DNA of 50,543 bases from an uncultured Eggerthella sp. (GCA_905203045.1 CAJKUH010000014.1:1-50543); one strand, 5' to 3'; counted from the stretch's first letter, positions 1 through 8,610 are shown. Notes: generated by a model not told the origin, from the letters alone. Translations and numbers: made by a program.

Positions 1-113
1 ATAGCCTGGATGTAGTTGCCTTGCAGCAGCGCCGTGTCCGCGACAAGCTTTGCCGCCGTAACCGCGCCCTGGCCAGCACGTGCATGCCAGCGGATTTCGG
101 TCAACTGTGACAT
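1..113 (-). CDS. 2-oxoacid:ferredoxin oxidoreductase gamma subunit (PorG-like), partial 5' end
   Basis: Only the first 37 residues lie in the window. They read MSQLTEIRWHARAGQGAVTA and continue with AAKLVADTALLQGNY. The IRWH-x-R-x-GQG block near residues 7-16 is the N-terminal signature of the gamma subunit of pyruvate or ketoisovalerate ferredoxin oxidoreductases, which oxidise 2-oxoacids to acyl-CoA plus CO2 in anaerobes. The start is supported by GAGGAGAGG directly upstream of the ATG at 113. Which 2-oxoacid is used cannot be told from this fragment. Confidence 0.75.
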   Translation of the reverse strand, partial: MSQLTEIRWHARAGQGAVTAAKLVADTALLQGNYIQA

Positions 114-298
114 ACCTCTCCTCTCGCTTAAGGTTTGCTTTAAGAAAGCTCCTTAATTGTACGAAGCGCCACTTTTCAGCCACGGGAGTTTCCGAACAAG
201 CTCGGTATAGCTCGGTGGGCGGAAATCAGCGAATGTCACTGGTTGAGTTCACGGGGCGAACGGTAGAAAGAGAAAAGATTGTTCTTTCGCATTACCGA

Positions 299-417
299 AC
301 GAAACAACGAGCGGCCCCCTGTTGAATTCAGATGGCGGGAAGGCAAGCGCCAGGCGAGCTTAGCCTGTCAAACTTGCCTGCAGCGCCATATGAATCATCA
401 GGGGGCCGCACAGCGTC
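299..417. repeat. Repeat family A, copy 1 (long structured hairpin)
   Basis: This lies in the 114-462 gap, where no gene is credible. The flank ACGAAACAACGAGCG leads into an outer stem of 311-321 with 399-409, followed by ATGGCG (332-337) with CGCCAT (384-389) and AGGCAAG (341-347) with CTTGCCT (373-379). The apical part carries GCGCCAGGCG, shared with copies 3 and 5. It ends with CGCACAGCGTC. A small hairpin, CGTTT-GCA-AAACG at 441-453, follows. See the findings for the comparison of the five copies. Confidence 0.65.
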
Positions 418-462
418 ATACCGTTTCTTGTATAGTGCGCCGTTTGCAAAACGACGCAACAA

Positions 463-2721
463 CTAAGTCCAGAACTCGACCATTTCAATAAGGTCTTGGT
501 ATGCCCACGCGTACACATCGGAATACCAACCGGTTTCGGGAATGAAGCAAACCAACGTCGAGTACAGAAGGCTTAGGAACACCAGGACACCGACAATACG
601 CAAGAACACGCGATGGGTTAGAACTTTCGGAACCGTGGAGCTAGCCACTTCAAGCTCTACCCTTTCCCCTTCTTCCTTGCCTGTTGCCAAAGCATCGTTG
701 GCGATAAAGCACAGAAGAATTGCCGGTATCAGCATCAAAATGCTGTAGTCCGCCGTGTAACGTTGCAGGATTCCCGCCATTTCCGCGTCAAGACACGCAA
801 CAACCAAACCCGAGACCAGCATCGTAACCACAACGCTTGCCACCGTATGCGTAGAGCGTTCTTTGATGCGATACGACAGAATAGGCTTTGCAAAAGCAAG
901 CACCCACAGCACCGGCAAGCAAACCAGAATACCGCCAAAGGTAACCTCTTTGATGGTTTGACCCAGATACGTTGTATCGAACGTGGTGGGCTGAAGCCAA
1001 GGAAACACGCCGGTAGTGGTGGGCGTCTGCAGGAAATATGCGAACAAGGCAGGCAGCAGACGTCCGGCATTCATGCCGCGTTGCGTCATGTCGTTCACCG
1101 TCAGGTTATAATTCGCGCCAAAGTCGAAGAACGAGCCGAAGCGTGCCTTGTTGTACATCATGATTCCCGCAGCAACAACAAAGTACGGTGCAATCAAACA
1201 GGCGAATTCCTTAGCACCCTTTTTCGTGAATAGGTGCCTTTCCGTAATGAATTTCCTCCAAAACAGAGGGAAAGCCAGCAACGAGAAAATCAGGAACTGA
1301 GGCCTGCAGGCAACAACCAGGGCCATGCACAGGGATCCTGCCAAATACCAACCTGCCGCTTTTTCGGTTGATCTACCATGAAGCCAGAAATACAAGCCCC
1401 ACACCGTAAAGGCCAAAGCCATTGCGATGGGCAGCGAATAGAACGTGGGGAACTTCGCCAAGTACAGCATGCCCGAGCAGGCAACCAGCGGCATTTGCAG
1501 CAACAGGAACAGCCCTAAGCTCACCCGTTTGAAATGATGGCGGGCAAAGCGGTCCATCAACGCCGTGGCACCCAACACAAACATGATGCATGCCAGCAAT
1601 ACGCCAATTGCCGTGGGGAAGCTGCTTCCCGTAAGTAAATAAAACGGTAGATAGAACAGAAGAACGGGAAGAACGCCGAAGTAGACATAATAGTGTCCTT
1701 CGTAATAGGCGACGTCGAACAGGTACGACTCCCCTGTTTGTTTCTGCAATTCGTCACGAGCACCCTTGTCGTAGGGGTTGTCCATATCAACCAGCCATTG
1801 GGGCGGCTCGATTTCCAGGTACAGCTGGCCGTCGCTCATCGCCTTCGCAAGCTCGGCATACTGCTGCGCGTTTTCACCGCCTACCTTGTAGGTGTTAACG
1901 ATGCTATGGCCGTCCCATGAGCCGGAATTGTAGTTTGCTGTGGCAATGCCAACCTGATTTGAGCCGAGCAGCAAGTATGTCGTAAGGAAAAAGATCTCGC
2001 ATGCCGTCGCAAAAACAATCACCGCACGCGAAAAGCGCGGATGCTCTTTCACCTGACAACGATAGATGCTGGACTTCGGCCTGAAAACATACAGCAGCAA
2101 AAGCACCGTAAACGTCAGGAAGTAGCGAAGCGAATTGAATTCGAACGGCTGACGCTCATTGATGACAACGGTGTTCAACACTACTGGGTAGCTTGCGTCG
2201 TCACTGGTAATTTCGATGCGCAGATTCTGAATGGCCCCAGAGCTCTCCAGGTAAAGATACTGGCTTTGCTCACTTGCCGTCGAAACGTCAACCTCGGGCA
2301 CGCCGAACGTATATTCCGTTGTAGAGAAGTACGTCTCATGGGCGGCATCGGTAAAGCTGATCTTCACCTTAAGGTTTTGCGCAGGCTGCGAGTTATCGAA
2401 ATCAAGATGGATATTGTTCACCACTTTGTTCAAGTCGTAGAAATCAACGGCCGTGTTCGATTCCGTGAACTTGAATTGTTCGCTATGCCCCAAACCAAAT
2501 TCAGAAGTACCCGTATCGTTCGCATCAAGCGTGATACGGTCTTCAAGGTTTACCGGGTCATAATTGGCGGAACGGAAATAGTTCATGTTGAACACAAACG
2601 TTTCCAACAGCAAAGCGCAAATCGCCACTATCACAATGCGCGATAGCACGTGCTTAATCTGTTCCTTGTGCATCTTGCAAAGGTCGATGCAGTCAAATGC
2701 TATGTCTTCTATGGGCTTCAT
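463..2721 (-). CDS. Large polytopic membrane protein, GT-C-like topology, unknown function
   Basis: 752 residues. One membrane segment lies near residues 28-46, followed by a soluble, beta-rich looking region (about 50-193). Further membrane segments near 198-213 and 232-252 precede a second extracytoplasmic stretch (about 255-340), then roughly ten hydrophobic segments to the C-terminus. Long polytopic proteins with a large early extracytoplasmic loop resemble GT-C glycosyltransferases, which take sugars from lipid-phosphate carriers, but I see no diagnostic motif and do not assign an activity. The ATG at 2721 has only a weak Shine-Dalgarno (ACAGG). The gene stands alone between the adk terminator and repeat copy 1. 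Confidence 0.7.
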   Translation of the reverse strand: MKPIEDIAFDCIDLCKMHKEQIKHVLSRIVIVAICALLLETFVFNMNYFRSANYDPVNLEDRITLDANDTGTSEFGLGHSEQFKFTESNTAVDFYDLNKVVNNIHLDFDNSQPAQNLKVKISFTDAAHETYFSTTEYTFGVPEVDVSTASEQSQYLYLESSGAIQNLRIEITSDDASYPVVLNTVVINERQPFEFNSLRYFLTFTVLLLLYVFRPKSSIYRCQVKEHPRFSRAVIVFATACEIFFLTTYLLLGSNQVGIATANYNSGSWDGHSIVNTYKVGGENAQQYAELAKAMSDGQLYLEIEPPQWLVDMDNPYDKGARDELQKQTGESYLFDVAYYEGHYYVYFGVLPVLLFYLPFYLLTGSSFPTAIGVLLACIMFVLGATALMDRFARHHFKRVSLGLFLLLQMPLVACSGMLYLAKFPTFYSLPIAMALAFTVWGLYFWLHGRSTEKAAGWYLAGSLCMALVVACRPQFLIFSLLAFPLFWRKFITERHLFTKKGAKEFACLIAPYFVVAAGIMMYNKARFGSFFDFGANYNLTVNDMTQRGMNAGRLLPALFAYFLQTPTTTGVFPWLQPTTFDTTYLGQTIKEVTFGGILVCLPVLWVLAFAKPILSYRIKERSTHTVASVVVTMLVSGLVVACLDAEMAGILQRYTADYSILMLIPAILLCFIANDALATGKEEGERVELEVASSTVPKVLTHRVFLRIVGVLVFLSLLYSTLVCFIPETGWYSDVYAWAYQDLIEMVEFWT

Positions 2722-2790
2722 AACCTGTCATTCTACAAGAAGCCCGCTTTACCTTGAGACATTGAGGGTACATTTACCCCTCTTGAGCAA

Positions 2791-2824
2791 TAAAAAAATC
2801 CCCGCCTTAAAAAGACGGGGATTA
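2791..2824 (-). terminator. Rho-independent terminator after adk
   Basis: The stem AATCCCCG (2797-2804) pairs with CGGGGATT (2816-2823). On the minus strand it is followed by an uninterrupted T run, just beyond the adk stop codon. It ends the ribosomal-secY-adk block. Confidence 0.9.
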
Positions 2825-2841
2825 AGGAAGAACAGGAAACC

Positions 2842-3468
2842 TTACAGGCCGAGCTCAGAAACGATTGCGTCGAATACAACCTGAGGATCACGATCGCCGT
2901 CGATTTCCTTGAGAAGATCGCAGCCACGATAGTAATCGATCAACGGAGCAGTGGAACTCTCGTACACATCAAGGCGGTTACGTACCGTTGCCTCGTTGTC
3001 GTCGTCGCGCTGGTACATCTCACCACCGCACTTGGGGCACTTTGCGTCTGCATCGGTGCCAATATAACCGCACTCGCGGCACATATGACGGGAAGTAAGA
3101 CGCTTAACAATAACTTCCTTCTTTACGTCAACCAGCAAAGCTGCATCAAGAGGACGCTCAAGCGTGGAAAGTTCGGAATCAAGCGCAACTGCCTGAGTGG
3201 AAGTGCGAGGGAAACCGTCAAGGATGAAGCCGTTGGCCGTATCTTCGTCCTGAAGGCGTTCCTTTACCAGGCCAATAACCACTTCGTCGGGCACCAGATC
3301 GCCAGCATCCATATACTTCTTTGCCTCAAGACCCAGCGGAGTCTGATTCTTGACAGCCGCACGAAGCATGTCGCCCGTGGAGATGTGGGCGAAGCCGTAC
3401 TTCTCAACCAGCTTTGCAGCCTGAGTGCCTTTACCAGCGCCCGGTGCGCCCAGCAAAACGATATTCAT
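2842..3468 (-). CDS. adk: Adenylate kinase, zinc-binding LID type
   Basis: 208 residues. It catalyses ATP + AMP to 2 ADP in the cytosol. The P-loop GAPGAGKGT is at residues 7-15, the AMP-binding DGFPR is near 84-88, and the LID domain carries four cysteines (C130, C133, C144, C147) that form the structural zinc site of the Gram-positive type. It follows secY as in the usual spc order, but the two are separated by a terminator and adk has a plausible promoter of its own. map and infA, often next, are absent. The next gene is unrelated. Confidence 0.97.
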   Translation of the reverse strand: MNIVLLGAPGAGKGTQAAKLVEKYGFAHISTGDMLRAAVKNQTPLGLEAKKYMDAGDLVPDEVVIGLVKERLQDEDTANGFILDGFPRTSTQAVALDSELSTLERPLDAALLVDVKKEVIVKRLTSRHMCRECGYIGTDADAKCPKCGGEMYQRDDDNEATVRNRLDVYESSTAPLIDYYRGCDLLKEIDGDRDPQVVFDAIVSELGL

Positions 3469-3509
3469 GGAAATGTTCCTTTCGTAACACGATAGAAATC
3501 GATCACCCT

Positions 3510-3541
3510 ATTTTAGCAAATCAAAGCGGGTAAACGCCAAA
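3510..3541 (-). promoter_or_regulatory. Candidate promoter for adk
   Basis: The minus strand has an extended -10 element, TGC-TAAAAT (hexamer at 3510-3515), with TTGGCG 19 bp upstream as a poor -35. It sits between the secY terminator and adk and would give a leader of about 35 nt. Seen by eye only. Confidence 0.45.
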
Positions 3542-3552
3542 GTGCAGCTCCA

Positions 3553-3586
3553 TAAAAAGAAAAGGCAGCTTTCGCTGCCTTTTCTT
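3553..3586 (-). terminator. Rho-independent terminator after secY
   Basis: AAAGGCAGC (3561-3569) pairs with GCTGCCTTT (3574-3582) around a TTTC loop (read on the plus strand). On the minus strand it is followed by TTCTTTTTAT. It begins inside the last codons of secY, so secY and adk are probably separate transcripts, at least in part. Confidence 0.85.
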
Positions 3587-4866
3587 TACTTGAAGAATCC
3601 GTCGTAGTTGTACATCTTCAACTGCGACTCGATCTTATTCATAGTGTCAAGCGCAACACCGATCATGATGAGGATCGAGGTACCGCCGAACGCCTGGATC
3701 AACGAGTTGTTCGTAAAGTAGAACAAAATCGAAGGAACAACCGCAATGGCAGCAATGAAGATTGCACCAGGCAGGGTAACCCTGTGCAGGACGTCTTTAA
3801 TATACTGCACGGTGTTCTTGCCAGGACGAATGCCGGGAATAAAGCCACCCTGGCGCTGGAGGTTTTCCGCCGTGTCCTCGGGATTGAAAACAATCGAGGT
3901 ATAGAAATAAGCGAAGAACACGATAAGCACCGCGGTGAGAATCCAGTTCACCCAACCAGCCGAAATTGCATTGGCAACCATGGTCAACCAGTCAACGTTG
4001 AACAAAGCGGCAATCTGAGCAGGGAAATAAATCAAGCAGCTTGCGAAGATGATAGGAATAACACCCGCAGCGTTGATCTTAATGGGCAGGTAGGAGCTCT
4101 GACCGCCCATAACCCTACGTCCCTGAACGCGCTTTGCATAGCTAACCGGAATACGACGCTGAGCACGTTCCACGAAGATGATTGCGGGGATGCAAAGCAG
4201 TACCACAACCAGGATAAGAATCGTAACCGCAATGCCCATACCCATATCTGCATTCAGGTTGATAGACGAGAAAATCGCCGAGGGAACCGAAGAGATGATG
4301 GATACGAAGATGATCAGCGACATACCGTTGCCAACACCATGCTGCGTGATGAGCTCGCCCATCCACATGATCAGCGCAGTACCAACCACAAGGGTAAATA
4401 CCACGAGAACATCGGTAACGATCTCAGGTACAGCGGTGTTGAAAACAACACCATAAGCCTCGGACTTGAAGAGGAACAGGTAACCGATTGCGTTGATCAG
4501 GCCAAGGCCAAGCGTAAGGTAACGCGTAACCTGGGTGATGCGACGTTTGCCGGTTTCGCCCTCTTTAGCCCAACGGCCAACGGCTGGGATAACGCCCTGC
4601 ATCAGCTGCATGATGATCGATGCAGTGATGTAAGGCATGATACCCAGTGCAAATACCGAGAAGTTCGACAAAGCACCGCCAGTGAACAGGTCGAGCATTA
4701 CCATCGAAACGCCCTGCTGAGAAAATGAATCAGCGAACGCCTGGAAAGGGATGCCCGGCACCGGCAGATAAGCGCCGAATCGGTAAAGCACCAAGATACC
4801 CAAGGTGAACAGGATCTTTTTCCTGAGCTCCGGTACCTTGAAAGCCTGTACGAGGGAACTTAGCAA
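3586..4866 (-). CDS. secY: Protein translocase subunit SecY (UUG start)
   Basis: 426 residues, the usual length, with ten hydrophobic segments. It is the channel subunit of the SecYEG translocon in the cytoplasmic membrane. The N-terminus MLSSLVQAFKVPELRKKI and the block RRIPVSYAKRVQGRR are typical. The start is TTG at 4866: TTGCTAA overlaps the rplO stop codon by 7 nt, and AAAGG lies about 10 nt upstream, so translation is probably coupled to rplO. It is co-transcribed with rplO downstream of the internal break in the spc cluster. Confidence 0.96.
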   Translation of the reverse strand: MLSSLVQAFKVPELRKKILFTLGILVLYRFGAYLPVPGIPFQAFADSFSQQGVSMVMLDLFTGGALSNFSVFALGIMPYITASIIMQLMQGVIPAVGRWAKEGETGKRRITQVTRYLTLGLGLINAIGYLFLFKSEAYGVVFNTAVPEIVTDVLVVFTLVVGTALIMWMGELITQHGVGNGMSLIIFVSIISSVPSAIFSSINLNADMGMGIAVTILILVVVLLCIPAIIFVERAQRRIPVSYAKRVQGRRVMGGQSSYLPIKINAAGVIPIIFASCLIYFPAQIAALFNVDWLTMVANAISAGWVNWILTAVLIVFFAYFYTSIVFNPEDTAENLQRQGGFIPGIRPGKNTVQYIKDVLHRVTLPGAIFIAAIAVVPSILFYFTNNSLIQAFGGTSILIMIGVALDTMNKIESQLKMYNYDGFFK

Positions 4867-5309
4867 GGCTCTTCGACCTTTCCGCCAGCAGCCTCAATCT
4901 TAGCCTTCGCAGAAGCGGAAACCTTGTCAACCTTTACGGTAACAGCCTTGGTGATCTCACCGTCGCCCAGAACCTTAACAAGGTCGGTGGAATGTTTGAT
5001 GATGCCCTTAGCAACCAGGGATTCACCGTCTACCACTTCGCCGGCTTCGTAGTACTTCTCGATACGGCTTACGTTAACGGGAAGGTACTCAACATGGTTG
5101 ATGTTGCGGAAGCCAGGCAGCTTAGGAAGACGACGAGCCAGAGGGGTCTGACCACCCTCGAAGCCGTTGCCCTTACCGCCGCCAGAACGAGACTTCTGAC
5201 CGTTCAGACCACGACCAGCAGTTTTGCCGGTACCAGAAGCAGGGCCACGACCTACGCGCTTGCGGTTGCGACGAGAACCCTCTGCGGGCTTCAGATCCTT
5301 AAGTTCCAT
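4860..5309 (-). CDS. rplO: 50S ribosomal protein L15
   Basis: 149 residues. A basic, glycine-rich N-terminus (GSRRNRKRVGRGPASGTGKT and on) binds 23S rRNA, followed by the globular domain with EGGQTPLARRLPK near residue 54. The ATG at 5309 is preceded by AAAGGAG. It is first in a short rplO-secY unit. In most bacteria rpmD abuts rplO, but here 311 bp with a terminator and a candidate promoter separate them. Confidence 0.97.
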   Translation of the reverse strand: MELKDLKPAEGSRRNRKRVGRGPASGTGKTAGRGLNGQKSRSGGGKGNGFEGGQTPLARRLPKLPGFRNINHVEYLPVNVSRIEKYYEAGEVVDGESLVAKGIIKHSTDLVKVLGDGEITKAVTVKVDKVSASAKAKIEAAGGKVEEPC

Positions 5310-5624
5310 GTTTTCTTTTCTCCTTTTACGCTATCCCTACCCCACCTATTGGGATAAGGGCTGGCAGCTCGCCGCCAGCGAACTTACAAACTCATTCATT
5401 ATGCCACAGCTTACGGTTGCGCGATGGCAACAATTTTAAATGCGGCAATAATGCACATGCTTTGAAATGCGATTAACGCCGAAACACGCTTAGCAATCCA
5501 CGTTCCCGCAAAACCAATCGTCAATAGAACTTCGCCTGTCCAGTTTGGTCGAAAAGGAAATCGCAGTACCAATGTGTGTATCAGTGTAATAAAAAAGCCC
5601 GTTCAAATGAACGGGCTTTTAAAC
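5310..5624 (-). other. Break in the spc cluster: leader region of rplO-secY
   Basis: This 315 bp stretch between rpmD and rplO holds no credible gene. Read on the minus strand it contains the rpmD terminator, an AT-rich stretch, a possible -10 CATAAT (5398-5403) in a TGG-CATAAT context but no good -35, and a hairpin GCTGGC/GCCAGC (5360-5365 with 5374-5379) in the would-be leader upstream of rplO. A promoter and leader for rplO-secY is the simplest reading. Confidence 0.5.
5588..5620 (-). terminator. Rho-independent terminator after rpmD
   Basis: A 12-13 bp near-perfect stem, AAAAGCCCGTTCA (5593-5605) with its complement (5608-5620). On the minus strand it is followed by TTATTACAC after the run of T in the stem. 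It stands immediately after the rpmD stop codon, within a ribosomal protein cluster. Confidence 0.85.
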
Positions 5625-5813
5625 TTAAAGTTCTTCAACCTCTACAAGGTGCTTTACCTTGAAGATCATGCCACGAACGCCAGGATTGTCTACCTGTTCA
5701 ACCGTGCGGCCGATCTTACCAAGACCAAGAGCCTTCAGGGTACGACCCTGATCGTACTTATAACCGATGGAGCTCTTTACCTGGGTGATGCGCAGAGTCT
5801 TTGCGTCAGCCAT
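5625..5813 (-). CDS. rpmD: 50S ribosomal protein L30
   Basis: 62 residues, the typical length. It contains the KSSIGYKYDQGRTLKALGL block (ferredoxin-like fold) and a C-terminus ending FKVKHLVEVEEL. It lies 2 bp downstream of rpsE, so it is co-translated with it. A terminator follows directly, ending the long rplB-to-rpmD run. Confidence 0.96.
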   Translation of the reverse strand: MADAKTLRITQVKSSIGYKYDQGRTLKALGLGKIGRTVEQVDNPGVRGMIFKVKHLVEVEEL

Positions 5814-5815
5814 TA

Positions 5816-6340
5816 CTAGTTCTCCTTCCAGCCATAAATTTTAGCAACAGAAACGCCACGGCGAGCAGAAACTGCCTCGGGGCTCTGCAGCTCCTTCAGG
5901 CCCTCGGCAACAGCCTTAACAATGTTAAGAACGTTGTCGGTGCCCAAAGACTTAGCGAATACGTCCTTTACACCAGCGAGCTCGAGGACGGCACGAGCTG
6001 CGCCGCCAGCGATAACGCCGGTACCAGGAGTAGCAGGTTTAAGAAGAACGCGACCAGCACCGTACTCACCAATGATGTCATGAGGAAGCGTGCCAGCTTC
6101 GGTCAGAGGAATGGAGAACATGTTCTTCTTCGCATCCTCGACGCCCTTCTTGATGGCGGTGGGAACTTCCTGGGACTTGCCCATGCCGATACCCACGCGG
6201 CCCTTGCCGTCGCCAACAACTACCAGAGCGGTGAGTGCGAAACGACGACCACCCTTGACAACCTTGGAGACGCGATTGATATAGACGACACGTTCCTGAA
6301 GTTCGGGAACGCCTGCCTGGTTTTCTTGCTTACGAGCCAT
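5816..6340 (-). CDS. rpsE: 30S ribosomal protein S5
   Basis: 174 residues. The double-stranded RNA-binding domain starts with ERVVYINRVSKVVKGGRRF (about residues 17-35), followed by the S5 C-terminal domain with PHDIIGEYGAGRVLLKPA. S5 acts in decoding fidelity and 30S assembly. The ATG at 6340 is supported by GAGAGGG upstream. It lies 17 bp after rplR, in standard spc order. Confidence 0.97.
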   Translation of the reverse strand: MARKQENQAGVPELQERVVYINRVSKVVKGGRRFALTALVVVGDGKGRVGIGMGKSQEVPTAIKKGVEDAKKNMFSIPLTEAGTLPHDIIGEYGAGRVLLKPATPGTGVIAGGAARAVLELAGVKDVFAKSLGTDNVLNIVKAVAEGLKELQSPEAVSARRGVSVAKIYGWKEN

Positions 6341-6357
6341 AGACCTTAAACCCTCTC

Positions 6358-6726
6358 TTAGAACTTCAGGCCTGCTTCGCGGGCACCGTCGGCAACAGCC
6401 TTGATGCGACCGTGATACAGATTGCCACCGCGGTCGAATACGACCTCAGTAACACCGTTTTCCTGTGCTTTCTTACCGATGATCTGACCGAGGGCTGCAG
6501 CACCTTCTACGGTAGCGCCGCTCTTCTCGGTTGCCTTGAACTCGGGACCGAGGGTGGAAACACCACAGATGGTCTTACCGGCAACGTCGTCGATAACCTG
6601 AGCATACATGTTCGAGTTGGAACGAGTGATGCACAAACGCGGACGGGCGGCCGTACCAGAGATCTTGCCACGAACACGAGTGTGACGACGGCGCAGCCCA
6701 GCCTGTTTCTTTTGAAGCTTCTTCAT
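6358..6726 (-). CDS. rplR: 50S ribosomal protein L18
   Basis: 122 residues, the usual length. It binds 5S rRNA at the central protuberance. The basic N-terminus (KKQAGLRRRHTRVRGKISGT) and the block RPRLCITRSNSNMYAQVIDD are diagnostic, with the C-terminal FDRGGNLYHGRIKAVADGAR. It sits between rplF and rpsE in the canonical order. Confidence 0.97.
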   Translation of the reverse strand: MKKLQKKQAGLRRRHTRVRGKISGTAARPRLCITRSNSNMYAQVIDDVAGKTICGVSTLGPEFKATEKSGATVEGAAALGQIIGKKAQENGVTEVVFDRGGNLYHGRIKAVADGAREAGLKF

Positions 6727-6761
6727 AAGTAGATTCCCTTCAATACTTCGCTACTGAGCTA

Positions 6762-7304
6762 TTACTCAGACTTTGCAGCCTTGCCGAGCTTACGACGGAC
6801 ATACTCGCCCTCATAGCGAATACCCTTGCCCTTGTAAGGCTCAGGCTTACGCCATGCGCGGATGTCGGCAGCAACCTGGCCGACCTGTTCCTTGCTGATG
6901 CCCTTTACGATAATCTCGGTCTGGCTGGGAACCTCGAACTTGATGTTCTTAGGAGCCTTGACGATAACCGGATGAGAATAACCGAGCTGAATCTCCAGAT
7001 CGGTGCCCTTCAGCGCAGCACGATAGCCAACGCCAACGAGCTCGAGCTTCTTGGAGTAGCCATCATGAACGCCCTCAACCATGTTGTGGATGAGCGTACG
7101 AGTGAGGCCGTGAAGGCTCTTTGCCTGACGAGAGTCGTCAGGACGCTCAACGATAACTTCTTCGCCCTCAACCTTGATGTTCATCATGGGGTTGAATTCG
7201 CGAACGAGTTCGCCCTTGCTACCCTTGACGGTTACTACATGGCCGTCAACCTTAACTTCAACGCCGGAAGGAATAGCAACAGGGATCTTACCAATACGAG
7301 ACAT
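6762..7304 (-). CDS. rplF: 50S ribosomal protein L6
   Basis: 180 residues, starting MSRIGKIPVAIPSGVEV. Two L6 repeats are visible, and the C-terminal signature RKPEPYKGKGIRYEGEYVRR lies near residue 152. L6 sits near the factor-binding site of the 50S subunit. GGAAGGAAC precedes the ATG. It lies 16 bp downstream of rpsH. Confidence 0.97.
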   Translation of the reverse strand: MSRIGKIPVAIPSGVEVKVDGHVVTVKGSKGELVREFNPMMNIKVEGEEVIVERPDDSRQAKSLHGLTRTLIHNMVEGVHDGYSKKLELVGVGYRAALKGTDLEIQLGYSHPVIVKAPKNIKFEVPSQTEIIVKGISKEQVGQVAADIRAWRKPEPYKGKGIRYEGEYVRRKLGKAAKSE

Positions 7305-7320
7305 TAGTGTTCCTTCCTTC

Positions 7321-7719
7321 CTACCAGATGTACGCCATGACTTCGCCGCCGACGCCTTCCTTGCGTGCGTCGCGGTCGGTCATAACGCCCTTGCTCGTCG
7401 AAATAACAGCAGTGCCAAGACCGCCGAGAACGCGAGGAAGCTCGTCCTTGCCAGCATAAATGCGCAGACCAGGCTTGGAGATGCGCTTGATGCCGCGGAT
7501 GGTGCGAGCCTTCTTCTCACCGTACTTGAGGGTGATGGTCAGAACGTCGCGGGGCTGTGCGGATTCGATTTCGAAGCCGTTGATGTAGCCCTCTTCCTGC
7601 ATGATGCGGGCGATTTCGACAAGCTTCTTGCTGGACGGCATGGATACCGTCTGCTTGCCTGCAGAGTTAGCGTTACGCACACGCGTAAGCATATCTGCAA
7701 TGGGATCGTTCATGCTCAT
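7321..7719 (-). CDS. rpsH: 30S ribosomal protein S8
   Basis: 132 residues from the ATG at 7719 (MSMNDPIADMLTRVRNA). The frame is open further upstream, but AAAGGAG lies 10 nt before this ATG and the length matches the family. The C-terminal block GLGTAVISTSKGVMTDRDAR carries the RNA-binding STSKG motif. S8 binds 16S rRNA helix 21 and, in many bacteria, represses the spc operon by binding its mRNA. A 111-nt spacer with a small hairpin (AACCG 7747-7751, CGGTT 7758-7762) separates it from rpsN. Confidence 0.96.
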   Translation of the reverse strand: MSMNDPIADMLTRVRNANSAGKQTVSMPSSKKLVEIARIMQEEGYINGFEIESAQPRDVLTITLKYGEKKARTIRGIKRISKPGLRIYAGKDELPRVLGGLGTAVISTSKGVMTDRDARKEGVGGEVMAYIW

Positions 7720-7830
7720 TGTAGTGTTTCTCCTTTGTTCATGATGAACCGAAAAGCCGGTTCGCATGCACCCGTGATGCACACGCCTTGACTAACGGCA
7801 CTCAACAACGTGACTGGGTTGATAAGGTTC

Positions 7831-8016
7831 CTACCAGGAAGCCTTGGTCACGCCGGGCAGTTCGCCTTTGTTAGCGAGTTCACGAAGGCAGACGCGGCAC
7901 AGACCGAACTTGCGGTAGTACGCACGAGGGCGACCACAGCGGGTGCAACGGTTGTGCTGGCGCGTCGAGAACTTCGGCTCACGCTTGGACTTGGCGATCA
8001 TCGATGTTTTAGCCAT
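7831..8016 (-). CDS. rpsZ: 30S ribosomal protein S14, zinc-binding type Z
   Basis: 61 residues, the short zinc-ribbon form of S14. Two CxxC pairs (CTRCGRPR at about 24-31 and CRVC at about 40-43) bind zinc, followed by the invariant C-terminus GELPGVTKASW. It replaces the longer cysteine-free S14 and sits in the normal slot between rplE and rpsH. Confidence 0.96.
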   Translation of the reverse strand: MAKTSMIAKSKREPKFSTRQHNRCTRCGRPRAYYRKFGLCRVCLRELANKGELPGVTKASW

Positions 8017-8058
8017 TCAAAATCCTTCTTTCTTATAACCAATTCTCAAAACGAGAAG

Positions 8059-8610
8059 TTAGTTTTCCTTTTTGAACGGGAAGCCCATGGCATCCATAAG
8101 TGCCTTGGCGCCTTCATTGTTTTCAGACGTGGTTACGAACGTGATGTCCATGCCACGAGTGCGATCGATCTTGTCGTACTCGATCTCGGGGAAGATAAGC
8201 TGCTCGGTGAGGCCCATGGTGTAGTTGCCACGACCGTCGAAGCTCTTGGGGTTGCAACCGCGGAAGTCACGTACGCGAGGAAGCGCCGTGGACATCAGGC
8301 GATCGAAGAACTCCCACATGCGGTCACCGCGAAGGGTAACCTTGCAACCAATTGCCTGGCCTTCGCGCAGATGGAAGCCTGCGATGGACTTCTTTGCACG
8401 AGTAACCATAGGCTGCTGACCGGTGATGGTACGCATGTCTGCGATAGCACCGTCAAGGAGCTTCTTGTCGCCAGCTGCGCGACCTACACCCATGTTGACA
8501 ACGATCTTCTCAAGACGAGGGATCTGGTTGACGTTGGTGAGGCCGAGTTCCTTGAAGAGCTGATCGCGCACTTCGTTTACATACTTTTCCTTCAGACGAG
8601 GAGTAGCCAT
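8059..8610 (-). CDS. rplE: 50S ribosomal protein L5
   Basis: 183 residues from the ATG at 8610 (MATPRLKEKYVNEVRDQL). An upstream in-frame codon would add 12 residues without homology, and the family length favours this start. L5 binds 5S rRNA and the P-site tRNA. Typical blocks are KIVVNMGVGRAAGDKK and RGDRMWEFFDRLMSTALPRV. The only Shine-Dalgarno is AGGA, about 4 nt before the ATG. A 95-nt upstream spacer contains two hairpins, described separately. Confidence 0.96.
   Translation of the reverse strand: MATPRLKEKYVNEVRDQLFKELGLTNVNQIPRLEKIVVNMGVGRAAGDKKLLDGAIADMRTITGQQPMVTRAKKSIAGFHLREGQAIGCKVTLRGDRMWEFFDRLMSTALPRVRDFRGCNPKSFDGRGNYTMGLTEQLIFPEIEYDKIDRTRGMDITFVTTSENNEGAKALMDAMGFPFKKEN

Noticed and set aside
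80..491. Short plus-strand frames in the 114-462 gap
   Set aside because: They overlap repeat A copy 1, have no ribosome-binding site and no similarity I recognise.
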